6,720 nt of DNA, from positions 6,244 through 12,963 of the forward strand of contig DMAZ01000149.1 in assembly GCA_003446335.1 (NCBI GenBank). The letters are read 5' to 3'. Each line of letters opens with the position of its first letter. The first letter of the stretch is position 1. The DNA is from Lachnospiraceae bacterium. GTDB taxonomy: Bacteria; Bacillota_A; Clostridia; Lachnospirales; Lachnospiraceae. This document shows, piece by piece, positions 1 to 4,909 of this stretch. Made by a program: the position numbers and the translations under genes. The notes beneath the pieces are model-generated. The model did not search any database and was not told the origin of the DNA. It was given only the letters and a program-made list of their open reading frames with translations.

Positions 1-511
1 TCATCACCATGATGACGATGATGAGGATGAGGATGAGCATCATCATGATGATGACCATGAAGAGGAAGGCGGTCATCACAGAGGCGGTCATCACCACCAT
101 CATCACCATCATCACCACAATTCCGATGCGTCTTATCAGGTCGAAGAGTATGGTATCGGATCGTTTGTATATTTCAGACGCCGCCCGTTCGATCGGAATA
201 AGATCATTGCCCTCGCAGAGAAGTGGCCGCGTGCGATCATCCGCTGCAAGGGTATGATCTGGTATAAAGAAGAACCGGACATGTCTTATATATTTGAACA
301 GGCCGGTCACATGATTCAGGAAATGCAGAGCGGACGCTTCCTGGCAAGTGCGGATCAGGCGTCAATTGACCGCGTACTTGAGAAATACCCACAGGTACGT
401 CAGATGTGGGATCCGAAGTACGGTGATCGTATGCAGAAACTTGTCTTTATCGGTCAGAACATGGACCGCAGGGAAATCGAGGCACAGCTCGATGCATGCC
501 TTGTTGATTGA
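1..511 (+). CDS. CobW/G3E-family GTPase metallochaperone, C-terminal part (5' truncated by window edge)
   Basis: The reading frame is open from base 2 to the TGA at 509-511, giving 169 visible residues; the GTPase domain lies upstream of the window. The visible part starts with a His/Asp/Glu-rich linker of about 39 residues ending in ten consecutive histidines. A CobW C-terminal domain follows, recognisable from the stretch around VEEYGIGSFVYFRRRPFD, the KWPRAIIRCKGMIWY segment, and the ending GDRMQKLVFIGQNMDRREIE. Proteins of this family (CobW, YeiR, YjiA, ZNG1) use GTP hydrolysis to deliver metal ions, often zinc or cobalt, to client enzymes in the cytoplasm. The histidine-rich linker fits metal binding, but the metal and client cannot be read from this fragment. 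The gene runs convergent to carD and ends in a shared terminator. A start at the internal ATG at 254 would split the CobW_C domain and is not credible. Confidence 0.88.
   Translation, partial: HHHDDDDEDEDEHHHDDDHEEEGGHHRGGHHHHHHHHHHNSDASYQVEEYGIGSFVYFRRRPFDRNKIIALAEKWPRAIIRCKGMIWYKEEPDMSYIFEQAGHMIQEMQSGRFLASADQASIDRVLEKYPQVRQMWDPKYGDRMQKLVFIGQNMDRREIEAQLDACLVD
2..118 (+). repeat. Low-complexity CAT/CAC/GAT/GAG tract encoding the His/Asp/Glu linker
   Basis: The tract consists almost only of His (CAT, CAC), Asp (GAT, GAC) and Glu (GAG, GAA) codons. A first acidic/His block at 2-67 is followed by a Gly/His spacer and then an uninterrupted run of ten His codons at 89-118. The mixed CAT/CAC usage suggests selection on the protein sequence rather than pure recent slippage of one trinucleotide. 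Such tracts are prone to length variation between strains. Confidence 0.75.
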
Positions 512-535
512 TAAAACAGCGCCATGAAATAAAAT

Positions 536-590
536 AAGCTGCCATGTTGAATCATAAAAGATTTAGCATGGCAGCTTTTATAATTTTTTA
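536..590. terminator. Bidirectional intrinsic terminator between the CobW-family gene and carD
   Basis: The arm AAGCTGCCATG (536-546) pairs perfectly with CATGGCAGCTT (567-577). Pairing continues inward, with a few G-T wobbles, to a six-base loop at 554-559, giving an 18-pair hairpin. The plus strand continues with a T-rich tail to 590. Read on the minus strand, the hairpin is followed by a T-rich stretch (ATTTTATTT), so it can stop both convergent transcripts. Confidence 0.85.
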
Positions 591-603
591 AATACATTTT
601 ATT

Positions 604-1134
604 TTAAGAAGTGATCTGCTCATGCGGATCACGGTCTTTAATTCTGTCCGCGATAAAAGAACCTACTTCAGACGGTTTGAGGTCGAGCACGTATCCGAAT
701 TCCCCGAACAAAATTCTTTCGGCTTCCTTGAAGATCCTTTCGTCGGCACTGTGAAATTTCTTGCCCAAACGCAGTTTTTCCTCATGCTTATTGCGAAGCG
801 TGCGAATCAGGCAGAGCATCTCGTAATGGTCACAGCGTGAGACAATTGAAGAAAATGCAGCCATACGCTCCTTGTCGTTTTCGACCCACACAGACTCGCA
901 TTCCGGAATTGAATCAATTAATTCCAGAACTTCCTCGCGACTCAAAAGCTCACGCATTTTGGCCGCTCCGTTTTCGGTAGGTATATAGATCTTTGTTCCA
1001 TTATCATATACCGGCACTAAAATGTAGTACTCACGGGTACCGAGACTTGACAGATCACGCTCGATGATGCCGGTAATTCTACAGACGCCTTCAGGGATGT
1101 GCATAACAGCTTCGTTTACTTCTATATTTGTCAT
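604..1134 (-). CDS. CarD-family (CarD/CdnL/TRCF) transcriptional regulator
   Basis: This is a 176-residue protein. Residues about 8-55 form the Tudor-like RNA polymerase-interaction domain seen in CarD, CdnL and the TRCF repair factor (VMHIPEGVCRITGI, then YYILVPVYDNGTKIYIPTEN). Residues about 62-165 form the helical C-terminal domain, with W83 in a context (VWVENDKERM) like that of the tryptophan that wedges into the upstream edge of the promoter bubble in characterised CarD proteins. The C-terminal helices (RTLRNKHEEKLRLGKKF, then ERIFKEAERILFGEFG) fit the family pattern. The length is close to that of usual family members. CarD proteins bind the RNA polymerase beta subunit and tune open-complex stability, often at rRNA promoters; the targets here are unknown. 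A candidate promoter with a leader of about 44 nt lies upstream. The ATG has only a distant GGAG (13 nt), so translation initiation may be weak. The gene appears to be its own transcription unit. Confidence 0.9.
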   Translation of the reverse strand: MTNIEVNEAVMHIPEGVCRITGIIERDLSSLGTREYYILVPVYDNGTKIYIPTENGAAKMRELLSREEVLELIDSIPECESVWVENDKERMAAFSSIVSRCDHYEMLCLIRTLRNKHEEKLRLGKKFHSADERIFKEAERILFGEFGYVLDLKPSEVGSFIADRIKDRDPHEQITS

Positions 1135-1184
1135 AATTTTCTCGGCGCTCCGGATATTTGCGCCCCTCTCCGGATCATATTAAT

Positions 1185-1214
1185 ATTCTACATCTATAGT
1201 TTAGCATGTTTCAA
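1185..1214 (-). promoter_or_regulatory. Candidate sigma-A promoter of carD
   Basis: On the minus strand a -35 box TTGAAA (1209-1214) and a -10 box TAGAAT (1185-1190) are separated by 18 bp. Transcription would start near 1178, leaving a leader of about 44 nt before the carD ATG. The leader carries two direct copies of ATCCGGAG (1168-1175 and 1148-1155) spaced exactly 20 bp apart. It can also form a small GGCGC/GCGCC hairpin. Confidence 0.55.
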
Positions 1215-1273
1215 AAATTTGCGTAAGTTCGGAAAAATTAACGTAATTTCAGCACTTTTACCATAAAGAGATG

Positions 1274-1313
1274 TAAAAAATAAACTATCCGGAATCGATT
1301 TTTCGACTCCGGA
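1274..1313 (-). terminator. Intrinsic terminator of the alarmone synthetase/two-component operon
   Basis: Read on the minus strand just after the kinase stop codon, TCCGGAGTCGA (1313-1303) pairs with TCGATTCCGGA (1298-1288) across an AAAA loop, with one G-T wobble in 11 pairs. A T-rich run (1281-1275) follows. The hairpin lies about 30 nt past the stop of the histidine kinase, in the expected position for the end of the operon. Confidence 0.8.
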
Positions 1314-1341
1314 CAGGTAAGGCTTCTGATCTTATTCGATT

Positions 1342-2661
1342 TCAGGGAATTATACAGGTGAATGATATGATTCCGTTTTTCCAGGATACCGAAATGCTGC
1401 CGCGATACTGACGAACAATACTCTCGGCGATGGAAAGCCCGATTCCGTAACCTCCTTTTTCCGTGTTGTGTGACTGATCGCTGCGGTAGAAGCGCTCAAA
1501 GAAGCGGGAGTAATCTGTATTTGCACCTGCTGCATAATTGTTGGAGACGACCAGCCTTGCAGCTTTTCCCTTTTTAGAGACCTGTACCGTGATCGTCCCT
1601 TCCGGGTCACAATATTTAATGGCGTTATCCACCAGAAGGGAAGCAAGCTGCCTTATAACGGATTCATCCGCTACGATGGTAACATCTCCCTGTATTTCCG
1701 TGGCCATCGTTTTCCCGTCCTGTTCAGCCACCGGCCGGAAAGTCTTTACGATGTCATCGATGATCTCCCCGAAATTGAGCTCATTCATGTCAGATTTATC
1801 CGCCTGTTCCTCAGCACGCGCAATCTGTACAAGGTTCTGGATCAGACCGCTCATGCGGTCGACCTGACGCATGGTGGATTCCGTCCACTCATTTTCCCCC
1901 TCGATCATTTCGAGAACTTCCGTGTTGGCCCGTATAACGGCGAGAGGCGTTTTCAGTTCGTGACTTGCATTGGTGATGAATTGTTTCTGTCGCTCGATGT
2001 TCCGAAGTTCGGGCTGGATCAGCTGGTTGGAGAAAATGTATACCGGCCAGAGAATGATCAGGAGAAGCCCGATACAGATAATCAGAGAGGAATAGAATAG
2101 TCTGAGCATCATATGGACCTGAGTTCTGCAATCAAGGATCGCCACGATCGATGAACCGTCAGCATTCTTACGATATTCGTAATAATATATTCCCATGATG
2201 CCGTATTTTTTTTCTCTGCGTTTTGCGACCCGGCTGTATGCGACTGCCTGATCATCATCAAATGCCGCGATATGTGTTCTTTTGATTTCGACGACCTCGT
2301 CGTTCTCATCGTACAGAACGGCCAGATATCTGGTCGCATACTGGAATTCAGGAGATGAACTGTCACTCATATAGCTGTTCATAAAGATGGAGAAGACAGA
2401 GAAGTCCTGGCCTTGATTTATATTGTTCTCAATTTCTTCTGCAGTATGCCCCGAAGAATCATGTTCGGAAGAGATGTCGTCAAGAGGAAGATCTCCGCCG
2501 TTCTCACAGATGTGATCGAGTATGGTATGAATATTGTTGTGTGTGGTCAGCACGTTCGTGATATTCAGAAAAGCCGTGATGAACAGCTCCACCAGCGCGA
2601 CAGACAGCATTGCGATGATGATAAATCGTATTCTTAATTGGCGGATCGATTCAGCGTTCAT
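1342..2661 (-). CDS. Membrane sensor histidine kinase of a two-component system
   Basis: This is a 439-residue kinase. Membrane segments lie at about residues 12-34 and 188-210, and they enclose an extracytoplasmic sensor of about 150 residues with no motif I recognise. There is no obvious HAMP domain: the HisKA dimerisation domain begins almost directly after the second segment, with the H box NASHELKTPL and phosphoacceptor H234. The ATPase domain has the N box (SLLVDNAIKY, N346), the F box (FFERFYRSD, about 387-394) and the G2 box (GGYGIGLSIAESIV, about 403-416). The G1 position, normally DxGxG, reads SNNYAAGAN (373-381) and has lost the aspartate and first glycine. Degenerate G1 boxes occur in some Firmicutes kinases, so activity is not excluded. 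The ATG overlaps the regulator's TGA as ATGA, and no good ribosome binding site precedes it, which points to translational coupling. It probably phosphorylates the adjacent OmpR-type regulator. The stimulus is unknown. Confidence 0.93.
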   Translation of the reverse strand: MNAESIRQLRIRFIIIAMLSVALVELFITAFLNITNVLTTHNNIHTILDHICENGGDLPLDDISSEHDSSGHTAEEIENNINQGQDFSVFSIFMNSYMSDSSSPEFQYATRYLAVLYDENDEVVEIKRTHIAAFDDDQAVAYSRVAKRREKKYGIMGIYYYEYRKNADGSSIVAILDCRTQVHMMLRLFYSSLIICIGLLLIILWPVYIFSNQLIQPELRNIERQKQFITNASHELKTPLAVIRANTEVLEMIEGENEWTESTMRQVDRMSGLIQNLVQIARAEEQADKSDMNELNFGEIIDDIVKTFRPVAEQDGKTMATEIQGDVTIVADESVIRQLASLLVDNAIKYCDPEGTITVQVSKKGKAARLVVSNNYAAGANTDYSRFFERFYRSDQSHNTEKGGYGIGLSIAESIVRQYRGSISVSWKNGIISFTCIIP

Positions 2662-3326
2662 AGTTCAGACAGGCAGAAACTTCCCCCGCGCCTGCCTTTG
2701 ATTTCTGCGCGGGAATTAATTGCTTTCAGTTTTCCTCTTAAGTATGAGATGTAGAGCCAGACTGTGTCGCTGGAAGCGCCTTCCTCACCTCCCCAGATGT
2801 GGGACAGCAGGAAATCCGTCTCAATTTCCTTTCCGGCATTCAGGATCAGCGTCTGCATGAGTTCGAATTCTTTCATAGACAGGCGGACTGTGTTTTCGGA
2901 AGAGAGTTCCAGATTCTCGGCGCGCAATGTAACATTTGCAAAATGCAGTTCGTCCGAATTGTATTTGCTGTGCCTTCTGGTCATGGAACGAATTCTGGCG
3001 AGCAGCTCTTTCATGGCAAACGGTTTTGTAAGATAGTCGTCAGCGCCTGCGTCAAGTCCGGCGACACGATCATCGATCTCTGCTTTGGCTGTCAGAAGAA
3101 GGACCGGAGTCGTGACATTTCGTTTGCGTATCTCTTCGAGTACTTCGAGTCCGGACAATTTGGGCATCATGATATCAAGAATGACCATATCGTAACTGTC
3201 CCTGAGAAGGTGATCAAGTGCCTCTTCTCCGTCAAAGGCCTGATCAACATCATATTTTTCGTGTGTAAGAATAGCTGTGATCGCCCGGTTCATATCCCGG
3301 GTATCCTCTGCGAGCAGCAGCTTCAT
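2658..3326 (-). CDS. OmpR/PhoB-family response regulator
   Basis: This is a 222-residue, full-length two-domain regulator. Receiver domain, residues 1-115: acidic pair E7/D8 in LLLAEDTRD, phosphoacceptor D51 in VILDIMMP, T79 in LLLTAKAE and K101 in YLTKPFAMKEL, so all catalytic positions are intact. C-terminal winged-helix DNA-binding domain, about 127-220: LSMKEFELMQTLILN, then the recognition-helix region SSDTVWLYISYLRGKL and the final wing around GRRGGSFCL. It is expected to bind DNA in the cytoplasm as a dimer after phosphorylation by the downstream kinase. Its targets cannot be read from the sequence. The ATG overlaps the stop of the alarmone synthetase gene by 4 nt (ATGA), and a GGAAGGGG stretch about 10 nt upstream can serve as ribosome binding site. 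Its stop overlaps the kinase start in the same way. Confidence 0.95.
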   Translation of the reverse strand: MKLLLAEDTRDMNRAITAILTHEKYDVDQAFDGEEALDHLLRDSYDMVILDIMMPKLSGLEVLEEIRKRNVTTPVLLLTAKAEIDDRVAGLDAGADDYLTKPFAMKELLARIRSMTRRHSKYNSDELHFANVTLRAENLELSSENTVRLSMKEFELMQTLILNAGKEIETDFLLSHIWGGEEGASSDTVWLYISYLRGKLKAINSRAEIKGRRGGSFCLSEL

Positions 3327-3925
3327 CTGTCATCATCCCCTTCCTCAAGAATCATGTCGCGGATCGTCTGCATGGACAGATCCGTGGAGGCAAGTTCGTC
3401 AGCGCATCGTTTCAGTTCGCTGGAAATAAGGTCAATATTTCCGCGAATATTTTTCTTGTATTTAAGGTGGTGTTCGAGAGCAGCCCATACATCCATGGAG
3501 ATGGTCCGAAGCTGAACTTCGACGAAATAGGTGTCTTCGTATTGAAGTATGAGATGGTAGCTCCTGTAGCCGTTGGACTTGGCTTTTCGGATATAATCCT
3601 TTTCCATGACGACCTTGCAGTTGGCCAGTTCCGTAAGGTAATCCTTGATGTGGTAGACATCACTGATGAATGAGCATACGACTCGAATTCCGATTGCGTC
3701 ATACAGGACCCTGAGAGCAGAGTGCTCATTTTCGGGGAGTCCTCGTCTACGGCATTTATCCCGCATGCTCTCCTCGGTCTTCAGCCTGTACCGGATGTGC
3801 TCAACCGGATCGGTACCTGTCTGTTGTGTCATTTTCCGACGGACGATTTCGATCTGATTGAGAATATCATCGCACGCCTGCTGCATCGCCGGGAGATGAT
3901 CCCCGTAAATACTTGCCTGTTCCAT
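3323..3925 (-). CDS. relQ: Small alarmone synthetase (RelQ/YjbM-like GTP pyrophosphokinase)
   Basis: This is a single-domain RelA/SpoT-type synthetase with no hydrolase, TGS or ACT domain, as in RelQ (YjbM) and RelP. It is expected to move pyrophosphate from ATP to GTP or GDP, making (p)ppGpp in the cytoplasm. Numbering from the ATG at 3925, the motifs are RYRLK (about 45-49), DAIGIRVVCSF with D76, KDYIRKAKSNGYRSYH (about 109-124), EVQLRT with catalytic-type E136, and WAALEHHLKYK (about 147-157); all match active members. The frame is open upstream to a GTG at 3988 (221 aa) and contains another ATG at 3958. I prefer 3925 because AGGAGG lies 13 nt upstream of it and because the resulting 200 aa aligns with the N-terminus of B. 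subtilis YjbM as I remember it. That spacer is long, so the start is not certain. It is the first gene of an operon with a response regulator and kinase and overlaps the regulator start by 4 nt. Naming it relQ rather than relP is an inference from similarity. Confidence 0.9.
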   Translation of the reverse strand: MEQASIYGDHLPAMQQACDDILNQIEIVRRKMTQQTGTDPVEHIRYRLKTEESMRDKCRRRGLPENEHSALRVLYDAIGIRVVCSFISDVYHIKDYLTELANCKVVMEKDYIRKAKSNGYRSYHLILQYEDTYFVEVQLRTISMDVWAALEHHLKYKKNIRGNIDLISSELKRCADELASTDLSMQTIRDMILEEGDDDR

Positions 3926-4016
3926 ATAAAAAATCTGTCCTCCTGACTGATTTTCCATCGTTATTTTTTGTTCATGGTAGAGAATCACAAGGTGATCCGT
4001 AACGATTCTATGGTCA

Positions 4017-4045
4017 AGTATAGCATTCGAATGTGTTTTTTTGAA
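4017..4045 (-). promoter_or_regulatory. Candidate promoter of the relQ/two-component operon
   Basis: On the minus strand TTCAAA (4040-4045) and TATACT (4017-4022) are separated by 17 bp. The -35 match is moderate (4 of 6) and the -10 match is good. Transcription would start near 4010, upstream of all three possible synthetase start codons. It diverges from the tadA promoter, with about 31 bp between the two -35 boxes. Confidence 0.4.
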
Positions 4046-4076
4046 GAATACAATTACATATAAGGAATTTGTGTTA

Positions 4077-4105
4077 TTGATTTATTTAATTCTATCAGTT
4101 ATAAT
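4077..4105 (+). promoter_or_regulatory. Sigma-A promoter of tadA
   Basis: TTGATT (4077-4082) and a perfect TATAAT (4100-4105) are separated by 17 bp. The predicted transcription start, about 7 nt past the -10 box, falls at about 4112, only two bases before the tadA ATG at 4114. This promoter would therefore give a leaderless or nearly leaderless mRNA. Confidence 0.7.
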
Positions 4106-4113
4106 ATGCAGGT

Positions 4114-4638
4114 ATGGATACGGACGAGAGATTTATGCGCGAAGCGCTGAGGCAGGCGAAAAAAGCGTACAGGCTGGAAGAAGTTCCCATAGGTTGTGTG
4201 ATCGTACATAATGGCGAGATCATTGCCAGAGGGTACAACCGGCGTAATACGGATAAGAGCACCTTATCTCATGCTGAACTGAATGCTATACGTAAAGCCG
4301 CCAAAAAAATAGGCGATTGGAGAATAGAAGAGTGTACAATGTATGTCACACTTGAGCCCTGTCCCATGTGTGCCGGTGCGATTGTACAGGCCAGAATTCC
4401 CAGATGCGTAATCGGGTGCATGAATCCAAAGGCCGGATGTGCGGGTTCTGTATTGAATTTGCTCCAGAATCAGGGATTTAATCATCAGGCGGAAATCACC
4501 GCAGGCGTGCTGGAAGCAGAATGCAGTGCGATGATGAAACAGTTCTTCCGTGAATTGAGACAGCGGGATGCTGAACGGAAAAAGAAACGGGCCATGGAAC
4601 TGGCTGAAATGGATCGTGTCCGTATCATGAATAGTTAA
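4114..4638 (+). CDS. tadA: tRNA-specific adenosine deaminase TadA
   Basis: TadA converts adenosine 34 of tRNA-Arg(ACG) to inosine, so that one tRNA can read CGU, CGC and CGA codons. The 174-residue protein has the zinc and catalytic motif HAE (H53, E55) and the PCPMCAG motif (C83, C86 as zinc ligands), plus the typical NPKAGCAGSVLNLLQ and FNHQAEITAGVLEAEC segments that separate TadA from cytidine deaminases. The N-terminus MDTDERFMREALRQAKKA closely resembles that of B. subtilis TadA (from memory), which supports the ATG at 4114 even though no usable ribosome binding site precedes it. A strong promoter places the transcription start within a few bases of this ATG. The C-terminal tail (150-174) is rich in Lys, Arg and Glu. 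The gene is followed with no gap by a tRNA-Ser and then a terminator, so the two are probably co-transcribed. Confidence 0.95.
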   Translation: MDTDERFMREALRQAKKAYRLEEVPIGCVIVHNGEIIARGYNRRNTDKSTLSHAELNAIRKAAKKIGDWRIEECTMYVTLEPCPMCAGAIVQARIPRCVIGCMNPKAGCAGSVLNLLQNQGFNHQAEITAGVLEAECSAMMKQFFRELRQRDAERKKKRAMELAEMDRVRIMNS

Positions 4639-4726
4639 GGAGAAGTATCGAAGTGGTCATAACGAGCCGCACTCGAAATGCGGTCATCGGGTAACCGGTG
4701 CATGGGTTCGAATCCCATCTTCTCCG
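4639..4726 (+). tRNA. tRNA-Ser (anticodon CGA)
   Basis: This is an 88-nt class II tRNA. The acceptor stem GGAGAAG (4639-4645) pairs with CTTCTCC (4719-4725), with discriminator G at 4726; the CCA end is not encoded. The anticodon stem is CCGCA/TGCGG around loop CTCGAAA, giving anticodon CGA at 4674-4676, which reads UCG serine codons. The long variable arm expected of tRNA-Ser is present (about 4684-4701, ATCGG-type stem with a GTAA loop). The T arm is ATGGG-TTCGAAT-CCCAT. The first base follows directly after the TAA stop of tadA, so the 5' end must be released from a tadA transcript by RNase P unless an internal promoter exists inside tadA. Confidence 0.96.
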
Positions 4727-4731
4727 CTATG

Positions 4732-4760
4732 GGAGGACATCGGAAGATGTCCTCCTTTTT
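4732..4760 (+). terminator. Intrinsic terminator after tadA-tRNA-Ser
   Basis: GGAGGACATC (4732-4741) pairs perfectly over 10 bp with GATGTCCTCC (4746-4755) across a GGAA tetraloop of the GNRA type, followed by TTTTT. It starts 5 nt after the tRNA. Confidence 0.92.
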
Positions 4761-4909
4761 GCATGGGTCGTATCGCAGATAGATAAATAATTGTTTCAAT
4801 TAATTTACACTTGCGTGAAGAAGCTTGAAGTCGTAAAAATGCTGTGATAGCTTTTATACGGAAGAAATTGAAGTAAATTCCAGTTTTTGTACTTAGGGGG
4901 AAAAATTAT

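Noticed and set aside
89..118. CAT/CAC repeat run as a possible CRISPR or mobile-element repeat
   Set aside because: It is in frame as His codons of a metal-binding linker and has no spacers or flanking duplications.
9..257. An 82-codon open frame rich in Met, Ile and Thr at the window start
   Set aside because: It is the shifted reading of the His/Asp codon tract; the +2 frame gives a proper CobW C-terminal domain.
2799..3515. A 238-codon open frame on the plus strand across the regulator and synthetase genes
   Set aside because: It is antisense to two clear protein genes that overlap by ATGA. Its translation has no recognisable domain and no ribosome binding site, and it looks like a by-product of codon use.
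4106..4118. ATG at 4106 or ATG at 4135 as the real tadA start
   Set aside because: The ATG at 4106 is out of frame. Starting at 4135 would remove residues that match the TadA N-terminus, and it has only a weak purine stretch upstream.
4811..4839. TTGCGT-17 bp-TAAAAA as promoter of the carboxypeptidase gene
   Set aside because: Only 3 of 6 and 4 of 6 matches in an A/T-rich stretch; too weak to annotate as a feature.
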